DNA of 64,000 nucleotides from a bacterium (GTDB lineage: Bacteria; Actinomycetota; Acidimicrobiia; Spongiisociales; ZC4RG35), in NCBI GenBank assembly GCA_028819345.1, contig JAPPLW010000082.1:1-64000 (forward strand). Direction: 5' to 3'. Positions within the stretch are counted from its first letter, which is position 1. Each line of letters opens with the position of its first letter. The notes beneath the pieces are model-generated. The model had not been told where the DNA came from, did not search any database, and worked only from the letters and a program-made list of their open reading frames with translations. The translations under genes were made by a program, and so were the position numbers. Of the stretch, positions 16,373 to 24,846 are shown one piece after another.

Positions 16373-16833
16373 TCAAACGCCAAAGATGCGTATGGGCTTG
16401 GAACCAGCCAAGGCCTGAACCGGTTGGGTGGGGCAGAGCCGGCCTCAGCCCTCACGATGCCCTGGCCGGTGTTTGTTTACCGAGTTCGGGTTGGTGAGTG
16501 ATGTTTGTCACACCCGGTTGGCATGCTGTCTAGTGCGCGGGCTGTGAAACAAACAGGCACCAGGCATTGAAAACGCCTGACCGTGTACGCACATTGACAG
16601 CAACAAACATCCGACCCCGGTCCGGACCGGTCGGATCATCACCAAGTCTCGTCCACCGACGGGCGGCCTCCCGGCAACGCTCCAAGGTGACGAGCACCAG
16701 CCGACGACCAAGAACCCTCGGTTCCGGACAAGCCTGCGCCTGTCCGGAAAAATTCGACCGGAACGGCGGAGGCGGGTCGGGAGGGAAAACCCCAAAGGGT
16801 TAAGGGGGCGGGTGGTGGCGGCGGGCCCGGCGG
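16373..16833. other. 461-bp gene-free stretch with inverted repeats
   Basis: No convincing gene or tRNA is seen. It holds TGTTTGTTT (16470-16478) facing AAACAAACA (16547-16555), a small hairpin CAGGC/GCCTG (16561-16579), and a perfect 9-bp inverted repeat TTCCGGACA/TGTCCGGAA (16722-16730/16741-16749). It separates the 3' ends of mgtE and the minus-strand lipoprotein gene, so terminators are expected here, but none has a proper T-run. Confidence 0.6.
16722..16749. repeat. Perfect 9-bp inverted repeat, 10-nt spacer
   Basis: TTCCGGACA and TGTCCGGAA flank a 10-nt spacer. On the plus strand it is followed by A residues, not T, so it does not look like an intrinsic terminator for either neighbour. 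Confidence 0.5.
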
Positions 16834-17403
16834 CTAGGAGCCTACGATGTATCCCTCGAGGTTGGCGAAGGGGCCCTGGAATCGGAGGATGGCTCCCTCT
16901 AGGAAGCTGACCAGATAGTGGCTCTCCAGCAGGGCCTTCTGTTCGGGGGTGCGCTCGGATTCGGGGGTGAGGAGGGCCGAGACCGCCTCGCGGTTGTCGA
17001 GGACGTGCAGTTCGTAGAGGTCGTCTCGCTCCTCGTACATCGACAGCACCAGGTTCTCAAGATCCACATCGGTGTAGTCGCCCGGGGGGACCTCCAGGTG
17101 CAGCACGCTTCCGTCCCTGGTGGACTCCTGCCTGACCACCCGGAAAGAGATCTCGCCGCCCTCCTGGTCCGTGGTGGTCGAAGGAGACTCCGTGGCCGAC
17201 CCCGTCTCGTCTGCGGCGGCGATGGTGGTGGTGGTAGTGGTCGTGGTGGGATCGGGCTCGGTTGTGGGCGCGGCGGTGGTCACCACCCGGGAGGTGGTGG
17301 TCACCAGGGCCGGGGCGTCGTCGTCGCCACAGGCCGCGACCGTCGCCAGGACCGCCAGTCCCGCCAGGACGGCGACCAGGCGAACGTTCACCGAACCTGG
17401 CAT
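16834..17403 (-). CDS. Secreted lipoprotein of unknown function
   Basis: This 189-aa protein has an N-terminal signal peptide ending in the lipobox VAAC (Cys about residue 25), then a Thr-rich linker (about 34-62) and a compact domain of about 110 residues with DLENLVLSMYEERDDLYELH and LVSFLEGAILRFQGP. It would be lipid-anchored outside the membrane. I recognise no family for the domain. It lies 56 bp downstream of the class IV aminotransferase gene on the same strand. Confidence 0.65.
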   Translation of the reverse strand: MPGSVNVRLVAVLAGLAVLATVAACGDDDAPALVTTTSRVVTTAAPTTEPDPTTTTTTTTIAAADETGSATESPSTTTDQEGGEISFRVVRQESTRDGSVLHLEVPPGDYTDVDLENLVLSMYEERDDLYELHVLDNREAVSALLTPESERTPEQKALLESHYLVSFLEGAILRFQGPFANLEGYIVGS

Positions 17404-17459
17404 GTCAAGAAACCAGGGACTTCCAATGGGTTCCGCAGGACTCGGGAGGAACCACTCCC

Positions 17460-18278
17460 TCAGGCTTCATCGATGGACTGTCTGACGCGTCGCACGAAGG
17501 CCTCTCTCAGGCGCTTGGTGACCGGTCCCCACTGGTACTCCTGTTCCCCGACCGCAACCACGGGCGTCACCTCCCGGGTGGTTCCGATCACCATCACCTC
17601 CTCTGCGTCCAGCACCCGGTCCAGGCTGAAGCGTCCCTCCCGCATGGGCACGTCCGAGTTCGACACGAGTTCCAGCACCACCCGCCGGGTGATGGAGTCG
17701 AGGATCAGCAGGTCCAGAGAGGGGGTCTCCCACACTCCGTCGTATACCCAGGCCACCGAGAAGACCGGGCCCTCCAGCACCGTCCGGTTGTCAGAAACCA
17801 GGAGAGCCTCGTCGAACCCCTCCTTCACCGCGTGACGGGTGGCGGCCATGTTGGGCCCGTAGGAGAGGGTCTTGCCCCCGGCGAGATCCCAGGGCCGGCC
17901 GGCGGAGTGCCAGGGAGCGGTGAGCGGAAAGAGGGTCATGGTGTCGGGTCGGGAGGGAACCGGATGCCAGGTCACCACGCACTTCTCCTGGCCCGGCGCG
18001 GCGCCCCGACCAATGATCACCCTGATCAGCCCCTCCGGGCCGTAGGCCGCCACCTGCTTCACCCAGGAGTCGAGGTCGGCGCGTGGGGGAACCTTGAGAT
18101 CCATCATGGCGGCGGACCGGTGGAGGCGGTCGTGGTGGGCGTCCCACTCGAACGCAACGCCCCGGTACACGCGCATCACCTCGAAGCATCCGTCGCCCCT
18201 GGTGATGGTGGGACTGTCCATGTCGAAGACCAGCGGCCCCGAGGGCTTGCCGTCGACCAGGATGGCATGCCCGCTCAT
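17460..18278 (-). CDS. Aminotransferase class IV (PabC / branched-chain aminotransferase fold)
   Basis: This 272-aa PLP protein has the class IV fold. The N-terminus has SPTITRGDGCFEVMRVYRG; the PLP lysine is probably in GGKTLSYGPNMAA; LVSDNRTVLEGPVFSV and GTTREVTPVVAVGE match the conserved glutamate/phosphate regions. Candidates are aminodeoxychorismate lyase, D-amino acid or branched-chain aminotransferase; length and context (next to nadE) do not decide. ATG at 18278 gives the typical 4-bp ATGA overlap with the nadE stop, so the two are translationally coupled. Confidence 0.8.
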   Translation of the reverse strand: MSGHAILVDGKPSGPLVFDMDSPTITRGDGCFEVMRVYRGVAFEWDAHHDRLHRSAAMMDLKVPPRADLDSWVKQVAAYGPEGLIRVIIGRGAAPGQEKCVVTWHPVPSRPDTMTLFPLTAPWHSAGRPWDLAGGKTLSYGPNMAATRHAVKEGFDEALLVSDNRTVLEGPVFSVAWVYDGVWETPSLDLLILDSITRRVVLELVSNSDVPMREGRFSLDRVLDAEEVMVIGTTREVTPVVAVGEQEYQWGPVTKRLREAFVRRVRQSIDEA

Positions 18279-19921
18279 CGGAGGTTCCAACCGCTGGTGA
18301 TGGGACGGCGCCTCTCCCGTCCCAGGGACTTGGTGGTGATCTTGGGACCCGGCGCAGACTGGCGTCTCTTGTACTCGGACCGCTCCACCAGGCCGACCAC
18401 CTGGCGCACCAGGGCCGGGTCGAAGCCGGCAGCCGCTATCTCTTCCATAGAACGTTCCGAGTCGATGTACATGGACAGGATGGAATCCAAAACATCATAG
18501 GGTGGGAGCGAGTCGGTGTCCAACTGGTCGGGACGGAGTTCCGCGGAGGGAGGCTTGGTGAGTATCTCTGTGGGGATGACCGGCTCCCGGCGGTTTCTCC
18601 ACTGCGCCAGGCGGTACACGAGGGTCTTGTAGACGTCCTTCAGCGGTGCGAAGGCTCCCACCATGTCACCGTAGAGAGTGGCGTAGCCCACCGACAGCTC
18701 CGACTTGTTTCCAGTGGCCAGCACCAGCCCGCCGTGGCGGTTGGAGAGGGCCATGAGGATCGATCCCCGCGCCCGGGCCTGCAGGTTCTCCCCGGCGACT
18801 CCCCACTCGGCGTTCCCCATCACCGGAGACAGGGTGTCCACGAAGGCGGCGTGGGCGCGCTCGATGGGGACCATGTCGAAACGGATGCCCAGGTTGGACG
18901 AGAGCCGCTTGGCGTCGGTCTTGGAATGCTCGGAGCTGTAGACACTCGGCATAGAGATCCCCCAAACCCGGTCTGGGCCCAGCGCGTCGGCGGCCAGACA
19001 GGCGGTGACCGCCGAGTCGATCCCTCCCGACAGGCCCACCGCCGCCGTCTCGAAGCGGTTCTTGCGCACGTAGTCGCGAACGGCCAGCGTCAGCGCCTCC
19101 CAGACCTCTTCCTCGGCCTCCATCCACTCCCGCTGAGGCCGCTCCCCGGCAGCCTCCTCGCCGGCCGATGGGACATCCAGGAGGAAACGCTCCTCTGTGA
19201 ACTGGGCGGCGCGATAGAGGATGGCCCCGTCGGATCCAGCCACCAGCGAGGCGCCGTCGAACACCAATTCGTCCTGGCCTCCCACCAGATTGAGATAGAC
19301 CACGGGCGCTCCCGCCTCCCGGGCGCGGCGGGAAACCAGCGCCTCCCGCTCGACGGCCTTGCCCAGGTGATAGGGGGAGGCGTTGATGTTGACGATCACC
19401 CCGGCGCCGGCTTCGGGCAGCATCCTCCAGGGACCTTCATCCATCCAGAGGTCCTCGCAGACGGAGACCCCCACCCGCGTATCCCCCACCGGCCAGGTGC
19501 GAACGGTGTTGCGGCCCGGATAGAACCAACGCCGCTCGTCGAATACCCCGTAGTTGGGCAGGTGCTCCTTGTGATAGACCCCCAGGATGCGGCCCGATCC
19601 CAGGATGGCCGCGGCGTTGGCCACCCGGCGGGGCGCCGCGTCGTCCTCCCCTGCTTCGGGGCGGGAGGAGTCCAGGAACCCGACCACGGTGACGGTCCGG
19701 GCCGACCGCTCCGACAGTCGCTCCACCACGGCCCGGTTGGCGCTGAGAAAGTCGCCCCGGAGCGCCAGGTCCTCGGGCGGATACCCGCTGGTGGCCAACT
19801 CGGGTAGGACCAGGAGATCGGCCTTCTCCCCCTCGGCCCAGTCCATGGCCTCGAGGATCCGTCGACAGTTGCCCTCCAGGTCTCCCACGTCGAAGTTGCA
19901 TTGGGCGCCGGCGATTCGCAT
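18275..19921 (-). CDS. nadE: Glutamine-dependent NAD(+) synthetase
   Basis: This 548-aa two-domain enzyme makes NAD from deamido-NAD, ATP and glutamine. Residues 1-260 form the nitrilase-like glutaminase, with Glu in LPELATSGYPPEDL, Lys in YHKEHLPNYGVFDE and Cys in VSVCEDLW. Residues about 285-548 form the synthetase with P-loop GLSGGIDSAV and ATGNKSELSVGYATLYGD. ATG at 19921 (MRIAGAQ) is chosen, with a TATCCT box 8 nt upstream; a longer frame lacks family similarity. It is divergent from the crcB pair and overlaps the class IV aminotransferase gene downstream. Confidence 0.94.
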   Translation of the reverse strand: MRIAGAQCNFDVGDLEGNCRRILEAMDWAEGEKADLLVLPELATSGYPPEDLALRGDFLSANRAVVERLSERSARTVTVVGFLDSSRPEAGEDDAAPRRVANAAAILGSGRILGVYHKEHLPNYGVFDERRWFYPGRNTVRTWPVGDTRVGVSVCEDLWMDEGPWRMLPEAGAGVIVNINASPYHLGKAVEREALVSRRAREAGAPVVYLNLVGGQDELVFDGASLVAGSDGAILYRAAQFTEERFLLDVPSAGEEAAGERPQREWMEAEEEVWEALTLAVRDYVRKNRFETAAVGLSGGIDSAVTACLAADALGPDRVWGISMPSVYSSEHSKTDAKRLSSNLGIRFDMVPIERAHAAFVDTLSPVMGNAEWGVAGENLQARARGSILMALSNRHGGLVLATGNKSELSVGYATLYGDMVGAFAPLKDVYKTLVYRLAQWRNRREPVIPTEILTKPPSAELRPDQLDTDSLPPYDVLDSILSMYIDSERSMEEIAAAGFDPALVRQVVGLVERSEYKRRQSAPGPKITTKSLGRERRRPITSGWNLR

Positions 19922-19929
19922 GCCCCACA

Positions 19930-19935
19930 AGGATA
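19930..19935 (-). promoter_or_regulatory. -10 box TATCCT of nadE
   Basis: TATCCT on the minus strand ends 8 nt before the nadE ATG, with no ribosome binding site. Confidence 0.45.
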
Positions 19936-19974
19936 CGTAACCAGGTGTGACGGCCATGCCGGTTAACACCGTGA

Positions 19975-19980
19975 TACGCT
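19975..19980 (+). promoter_or_regulatory. -10 box TACGCT of the crcB operon
   Basis: TACGCT ends 8 nt before the first crcB ATG. I looked for a fluoride riboswitch in the 67-bp nadE-crcB spacer and could not recognise one. Confidence 0.4.
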
Positions 19981-19988
19981 GATCTTGG

Positions 19989-20375
19989 ATGACGCCGACG
20001 CCCGGCAGCCCCGCGACGGCCATCGCCGTCTTCTGCGGAGGGTCGTTGGGAGCCCTGGCCCGCTACGGGCTCGGCGAGTGGCTGGCCCCGGTGGGCAGGG
20101 TTCTCACCGCCACGGTGGTCGCCAACCTCCTGGGGTCGGCGATACTCGGCATCCTGGCCGGGGTGGCGGCGCGGCGGGGAGAACGAGGCGTGGCCTGGTC
20201 GCTCCTCGGCGTCGGGTTCTCCGGGGCTCTCACCACCTTCTCCACCTTTGCGGTGGAGGCCATCACCATCTTCGACGAAGGAGGCCCGGCCGCCGCGGCG
20301 GTCTACGTGGGCGGCAGCGTGCTCGCCGGGCTGTGGGTGGCCTCGGCGGCTCGAAGGAGGAGTCTGGCGTGGTGA
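19989..20375 (+). CDS. crcB: Fluoride channel subunit CrcB/Fluc (first copy)
   Basis: This 128-aa protein has four transmembrane segments and the Fluc signatures GGSLGALARYGLGEWL, TVVANLLGSAILG and SGALTTFSTFAVEA. Fluc exports fluoride as an antiparallel dimer. A second, non-identical copy overlaps its end, so the channel is probably a heterodimer in which the two subunits have opposite orientation. This copy has a short N-terminal extension before the first helix. Confidence 0.93.
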   Translation: MTPTPGSPATAIAVFCGGSLGALARYGLGEWLAPVGRVLTATVVANLLGSAILGILAGVAARRGERGVAWSLLGVGFSGALTTFSTFAVEAITIFDEGGPAAAAVYVGGSVLAGLWVASAARRRSLAW

Positions 20376-20731
20376 TCCTGTGGGTGGCCCTGGCCGGCGG
20401 GGTCGGTGCGGTCATCCGGTGGCTGGTCTCCGCCTGGTTCGCCGAGCGGGCTCCGCGGGGAACGGGCACCACGTTGGTCAATCTGGTCGGCGCCCTGGGT
20501 CTCGGGGCGGTAGTTGCCCTCTCTCACAATGGCCAACTCCACCCGGATGTAGCGGTGGTGATAGGTACCGGTCTGTTAGGGGCCTTGACCACTTTCTCCA
20601 CCTGGATGGTCGAGACTCTGGAGGGGTCCGAAGGGGCTATGGCAGGCATCTGGTGGCGCACCGTCCCACACGTACTGATGGGAATGGGATTGGTAATGGT
20701 GGGAACACACCTCGGAGGGGGTGTCAACTGA
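20369..20731 (+). CDS. crcB: Fluoride channel subunit CrcB/Fluc (second copy)
   Basis: This 120-aa protein has four membrane helices, with GGVGAVIRWLVSAWFAE, TTLVNLVGALGLG and LLGALTTFSTWMVE. It starts inside the end of the first copy: GTG at 20369, or GTG at 20372 which would give a GTGA overlap; GGAGGA lies 7-10 nt upstream. Tight overlap implies equimolar synthesis, as expected for a heterodimeric Fluc. Confidence 0.92.
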   Translation: MVILWVALAGGVGAVIRWLVSAWFAERAPRGTGTTLVNLVGALGLGAVVALSHNGQLHPDVAVVIGTGLLGALTTFSTWMVETLEGSEGAMAGIWWRTVPHVLMGMGLVMVGTHLGGGVN

Positions 20732-20773
20732 CCGATACCGGGCTCCGACCCGTACCCAAAGGGGGCGGGCAGC

Positions 20774-21505
20774 TCAGACTGTCAACGGCGGTTGTAGATC
20801 AATCACTATGCGGCAATGGTCGCTGGGTCCCCATTCACCGGGTTGGTTCAGTGCATGTACGCGGAGCCGATCGGCGATGTCCCGCGAGGCGAACACATAG
20901 TCCAACTGCAGACTGGCTTCCGCGGGTCGTTGTCTATGTAGCTTGCTGTAGAAAGTCGGTGAGTAGGGACCCACCAAGGGCAGTCCCCTTCGTCGCATGT
21001 CATCGAATACAGGGCAATCGCTGTCCCACCACGTGGTCAGATCGGCGCCCACCACCCAGGGCAGGTCGGCGCCGCAGTAGTCCTGTATTTCACCGATCAT
21101 CCTCGGCACTCTCTCGGCGCTTCCACTGTCCATAGCCGCTTCGACAGAAACCAAGCCGATGCGCTCCTCATTCCACAGGTGGGCGATGGCCACCGCCAAC
21201 CGTGCCGTGGACTCGACAGCAGGGTCCGGCCCGACCGAATCGATTATGTCGGCCACAGACACCCGGTCGATGGAGAAGCGTTCCGAGAGTCGAACCACAG
21301 CCCTGGCGCCCTTCCAACCTCGATGTATCCATGGTCCGGGACCGACGTCGATGCCGCCGGTTACCTCGGCCGGTGGCGTGCACGCCTCTTGCAACAGAGC
21401 AAAGTCGGCGCCAATGCGGTTTTCGTCGAGAAAACGCCAACTCTTCCTCTGAAACTCCATGTTCCAGCAGATGATCCGGGCTGGTGGCCACCGTGACCCC
21501 GACAC
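20774..21505 (-). CDS. Endonuclease/exonuclease/phosphatase (EEP) superfamily protein
   Basis: This 243-aa protein has the EEP layout: ICWNMEFQ at the N-terminus, the metal Glu in FALLQEA, VVGADLTTW (where GDFN is usual), LDYVFAS, and the SDH motif in GPSDHCRIVID at the C-terminus. It has no signal peptide, so it would act in the cytoplasm as a metal-dependent phosphodiesterase or nuclease of unknown substrate. The Thr in place of the usual Asn of GDxN is odd and could lower activity. The GTG start lies 4 bp after the tyrA stop, so it may be the last gene of the aroF-tyrA operon. Confidence 0.75.
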   Translation of the reverse strand: MSGSRWPPARIICWNMEFQRKSWRFLDENRIGADFALLQEACTPPAEVTGGIDVGPGPWIHRGWKGARAVVRLSERFSIDRVSVADIIDSVGPDPAVESTARLAVAIAHLWNEERIGLVSVEAAMDSGSAERVPRMIGEIQDYCGADLPWVVGADLTTWWDSDCPVFDDMRRRGLPLVGPYSPTFYSKLHRQRPAEASLQLDYVFASRDIADRLRVHALNQPGEWGPSDHCRIVIDLQPPLTV

Positions 21506-21509
21506 CCGT

Positions 21510-22538
21510 TCAGTCTCCCAGGAGCCGGAAACCCACCGCTCTCAGGGCGCGGCGCAGGCGGTCGGACTCCTCCGGCCGGACCGAGAGGGTGAGCACGCCT
21601 CCCCCGCCGTGGGTGGCGTGGCGCAATTGGAGATCCCGCAGGTCCACGCCGCTCTCGGACAGCGCATGGCCCACCCGGGCGATCTCCCCCGGACGGTCCT
21701 CCAGCAACACCCCCAGCCCTTCTCCCGGGGGGGCGAAGGCGGCGCGGGCGCGCCTTGCCGAACCCAGAAGCTCGCCAACCCACTGGTCTTCGAGCCCTTC
21801 CAGATGCCTCGCCCAGTCCTCCAATCCGGCCGACATCTCCCGCAGCACCGAGGAGAGGGACATCCGGTTGGACACCAGAAGGTCTGCCCACCAGTCCGAG
21901 TTGGACAGGGCGATCCTGGTGAGGTCACGGAACCCTCCGGCCACCAACGCTTCGGCGGCGGCGCCTTCCCGGGACAGCCGGTCAACCAGGGAGGCGGCCA
22001 GCACCATGGGAAGGTGGCTGACCAGGGCCACTATGCGATCGTGACGCTCCGCGGTCATCTCCACCGGTAGCGCCTCCAGTGTCCGGGCCACCCCGGAGAC
22101 CGCCTGGATGTCCGAAGGAGAGGCCTGATCGGTGGTGATCACCCAGGTTGCGCCGCGGAACAGCCCTCCGCTTGCTCCCAGCGGACCCGATACCTCCCGG
22201 CCCGCCATAGGATGGCCTCCCACGAAGCGGGCAAGATGCGAAGCCGCCTCCACCACCGGCTGCTTGATGCCGGCCACGTCGGTCACCAGCACATCGGTTC
22301 GAAGCTCCGAGAGCATCGAGATGGTGGCCCTGGGGGGCGACGCCAGGATCACCAGTTCGGCGTCTTCCACCGCCTCCTCCAAGCTCTCGGCCTGCTTGGA
22401 GACCGCGCCCACGGAAGCCGCCTGAGCCAGGTGCTCGGGGTTGGTGTCCCATCCGCACACCTCCCATCCGGCGACCGAGAGCCCGATCCCGATCGAAGCG
22501 CCGATCAGCCCGGTGCCGACAACCGAGGCCGAATGCAT
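21510..22538 (-). CDS. tyrA: Prephenate dehydrogenase with C-terminal ACT domain
   Basis: This 342-aa protein converts prephenate to 4-hydroxyphenylpyruvate with NAD in tyrosine synthesis. The Rossmann motif GTGLIGASIG is at residues 8-17; VTDVAGIKQPV, GGHPMAGRE and LPMVLAASL follow in family order. Residues about 270-342 form an ACT domain (VLLEDRPGEIARVGHALSESG), probably for feedback by tyrosine. Its ATG directly abuts the aroF stop codon, making a two-gene aromatic operon. Confidence 0.93.
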   Translation of the reverse strand: MHSASVVGTGLIGASIGIGLSVAGWEVCGWDTNPEHLAQAASVGAVSKQAESLEEAVEDAELVILASPPRATISMLSELRTDVLVTDVAGIKQPVVEAASHLARFVGGHPMAGREVSGPLGASGGLFRGATWVITTDQASPSDIQAVSGVARTLEALPVEMTAERHDRIVALVSHLPMVLAASLVDRLSREGAAAEALVAGGFRDLTRIALSNSDWWADLLVSNRMSLSSVLREMSAGLEDWARHLEGLEDQWVGELLGSARRARAAFAPPGEGLGVLLEDRPGEIARVGHALSESGVDLRDLQLRHATHGGGGVLTLSVRPEESDRLRRALRAVGFRLLGD

Positions 22539-23552
22539 CTAGAGCGGGATGCCCAGTGCTCGGGCCATCACCTCGATGCTCTTCATCAACTCGGCGAACT
22601 CCTCTGGCAGGATCGCCTGGGCGCCGTCGACCAGGGCGGTGTCCGGGGCGGGATGGACGTCGACCATCAGCCCGTCCGCTCCCACTGCCAGCCCCGCCCG
22701 CGCCAGCGGCGGCACCAGATGCCTCTTCCCGGAGGCGTGAGAGGGGTCGACCAGCACCGGGAGGTGAGACAGTTCCTTGAGCAGGGGAATGGCGGTGATG
22801 TCCAGGGTGTTGCGGGAAGCGGTCTCGAAGGTGCGGATGCCCCGCTCCACCAGGATGATCTCCTGGTTGCCCTCCTTGTAGATGTACTCGGCGGCGTTCA
22901 ACCACTCTTCCAGGGTGGCGGTGAATCCTCGCTTGAGCATCACCGGTGTCTTAGTGCGCCCCACCTCGGTCAGCAGGGCGAAGTTGGACATGTTGCGGGT
23001 GCCGATGCGAAGGATGTCGGCATAGCTGGCGACCAACTCCACGTCCCGGGGGTCCAGCACCTCGGCCACAAAGGGCATGTCGAACTCCTCGCGGGCCTCG
23101 TCCAGGAGAATCAACGCCTTCTCCTTGAGGCCCTGGAAGGAGAACGGCGAGGTGCGGGGCTTGAAGGCGTCTCCCCGTAGCACGGTGGCCCCCGCCGCCC
23201 TGACCGCCTCGGCGGTCTCGAACAGGACCTCGCGGGACTCCACCGCGCACGGTCCGGCGACCGGGGTGAACGATCCGTCCCCGATGTGCACCCCCCGCAC
23301 GTCGATCACCGTGTCGGCTTCCTGGAACTCGCGGCTGACCAGCTTGTATGACCTCATCACCGGCACCGCCCGCTCCACTCCGGCCAGCGCCTCCAGGGGC
23401 AACTGCAGGATCTGGTTGCGGTCGCCCACCGCTCCGATGACGGTACGGAAGCGGCCCACCGAGACATGAGCCTCACAATCTATCGACTCGAGGCGGTTCA
23501 CCACCGTATCTATCTGGTTCTGGGTGGCGTCTTTTCTCATAACGATGATCAT
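22539..23552 (-). CDS. aroF: DAHP synthase, type I-beta with N-terminal ACT-like domain
   Basis: This 337-aa enzyme condenses phosphoenolpyruvate and erythrose 4-phosphate, the first step of the shikimate pathway. Residues 1-75 form the ferredoxin-like regulatory domain of I-beta enzymes (MIIVMRKDATQNQIDTVVNRL). The barrel has the metal Cys in GPCAVES, KPRTSPFSFQGL, LKRGF, DPSHASGKR and DVHPAPDTALVDGAQ. It is the first gene of the operon with tyrA, so carbon entry and the tyrosine branch are co-expressed. Confidence 0.94.
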   Translation of the reverse strand: MIIVMRKDATQNQIDTVVNRLESIDCEAHVSVGRFRTVIGAVGDRNQILQLPLEALAGVERAVPVMRSYKLVSREFQEADTVIDVRGVHIGDGSFTPVAGPCAVESREVLFETAEAVRAAGATVLRGDAFKPRTSPFSFQGLKEKALILLDEAREEFDMPFVAEVLDPRDVELVASYADILRIGTRNMSNFALLTEVGRTKTPVMLKRGFTATLEEWLNAAEYIYKEGNQEIILVERGIRTFETASRNTLDITAIPLLKELSHLPVLVDPSHASGKRHLVPPLARAGLAVGADGLMVDVHPAPDTALVDGAQAILPEEFAELMKSIEVMARALGIPL

Positions 23553-23683
23553 CGAGGTCCTCTGAGGTCGACCGTACTAGATGTTACGGCTTCGCAACCG
23601 GCCGATGTTCGCCGTTTCCCAAGGCCTTTACACCCCGCGAATTATCGGCGTGGCGGACAGAACTCGTCGACCCGAGGGGCCGG

Positions 23684-23689
23684 TAGTCT
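23684..23689 (+). promoter_or_regulatory. -10 box TAGTCT before the 184-aa unknown gene
   Basis: TAGTCT ends 9 nt before the ATG at 23699, with no ribosome binding site. Confidence 0.4.
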
Positions 23690-23698
23690 CTTGCCGGT

Positions 23699-24253
23699 AT
23701 GCCGATCGACATCGCCGGTTTCATCCACAACGTCAAAGAGCACGCAATCAAGCACGGCTTTCACATCCACGACGAGCGCCACTTCGTGGAGACCTACTCT
23801 CTCCGCCAGTCCTGGGAGGTGGATCTCCATCCCGCCGAGTCCTGCAGCCAGCCGATCGACCTCCACCTGTCCCTGGATGTGGAACCCCGGGCGCTCCTGG
23901 CCCTGATCGACCGCTTGGACGAGATGGAAGACGACTTCGAGGAACCCGAGGACATCTACCAGATGCACATGTACTTCAACTGGTCGGTCCCCCCTCTCAC
24001 CAACCCGCCCGACCTGTTAGTGCTGGCCACGGATCTGGCGGGGGTGGGGGAACTCTCCCTCCCCATCGAGGTGCAGGCCATCGACTCCTATGCGCCGCTG
24101 GGCGAGTCCACCCAGCGCCGCCTGATGATCACCGGCACCGTGCACATCTCCCTGGTCGACATGGTGATGGGCCGCGAGCAGTTGTGCGAGACCCTGGAAC
24201 TGGCCAAGGAGGTCAGCGTCTACCTGGCCGACCGTATCGAAGCCTGGGTGTAA
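23699..24253 (+). CDS. Conserved hypothetical protein, 184 aa
   Basis: No family recognised. The protein is soluble and acidic, without signal peptide or membrane segment. It has a His-rich N-terminal part (KEHAIKHGFHIHDERHF), two strings of charged residues (RLDEMEDDFEEPEDIYQMH) and ends in an amphipathic segment. Codon use matches the neighbours and a -10 box lies just upstream, so it is a real gene. It is divergent from aroF with 146 bp between them. Confidence 0.7.
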   Translation: MPIDIAGFIHNVKEHAIKHGFHIHDERHFVETYSLRQSWEVDLHPAESCSQPIDLHLSLDVEPRALLALIDRLDEMEDDFEEPEDIYQMHMYFNWSVPPLTNPPDLLVLATDLAGVGELSLPIEVQAIDSYAPLGESTQRRLMITGTVHISLVDMVMGREQLCETLELAKEVSVYLADRIEAWV

Positions 24254-24362
24254 TCCCCGGGGCCGACACGCACCTCCCGCCTCCCCCCGGACCCGGTGCC
24301 GGAGGACCGTTCAACCCCGATATGCTGGATGTCGACCAACCGACTCCCACCAGGAGGGCTTG

Positions 24363-24773
24363 ATGGCGCTAAACGTGTACCTGCATTTCGACGGCAACTG
24401 CCGGGAGGTCTTCGAGTTCTACCGTTCGGTGTTCGGAGGCGACTTCGACTCGTTCTCAACCTTTGACGAGATGCCCGACGAGATGGGCATTTCGGAGGAG
24501 GAGAAGAACGGCGTCCTGCACGTCTCCTATGAAATCGGCGGCACCGCCCTGATGGGCAGCGACGTTCCGAGCGCCTTCGGACCGCCTGTGGAGATGGGCA
24601 ACAACTTTGCCATCTCCTATGAGGCCGAGAGCCGCGAGGAGACGGAGAGACTGTTCCAAAGGATCTCTGAAGGCGGAAGGATCACCATGCCGCTGGGCGA
24701 CACGTTCTGGGGCGCCTACTTCGGCGCCTGCACCGACAGGTTCGGCATCAACTGGATGGTCAGCTACCAATAG
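24363..24773 (+). CDS. VOC family protein, PhnB-like
   Basis: This 136-aa protein is of the PhnB/glyoxalase-like VOC type: LNVYLHFDGNCREVFEFYRS at the start, ALMGSDVP in the middle and WGAYFGACTDRFGINWMVSY at the end, the usual closing motif. Proteins of this group are found as antibiotic-resistance-like or methyltransferase-like folds with mostly unknown substrates. ATG at 24363 has AGGAGG just upstream. It stands alone. Confidence 0.85.
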   Translation: MALNVYLHFDGNCREVFEFYRSVFGGDFDSFSTFDEMPDEMGISEEEKNGVLHVSYEIGGTALMGSDVPSAFGPPVEMGNNFAISYEAESREETERLFQRISEGGRITMPLGDTFWGAYFGACTDRFGINWMVSYQ

Positions 24774-24846
24774 CCGCTCCCGAGCGGTCACAGGCCGCCC
24801 GGTTACTCGCCCGCGTCAGATTTCGAGCGGCGGTCCGCCCGCCGGC

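Noticed and set aside
16722-16749. Intrinsic terminator
   Set aside because: The stem is good, but plus-strand sequence after it is A-rich and the minus-strand sequence after it has no T-run.
19922-19988. Fluoride riboswitch upstream of crcB
   Set aside because: The spacer does not show the conserved crcB-motif core and is mostly promoter for two divergent genes.
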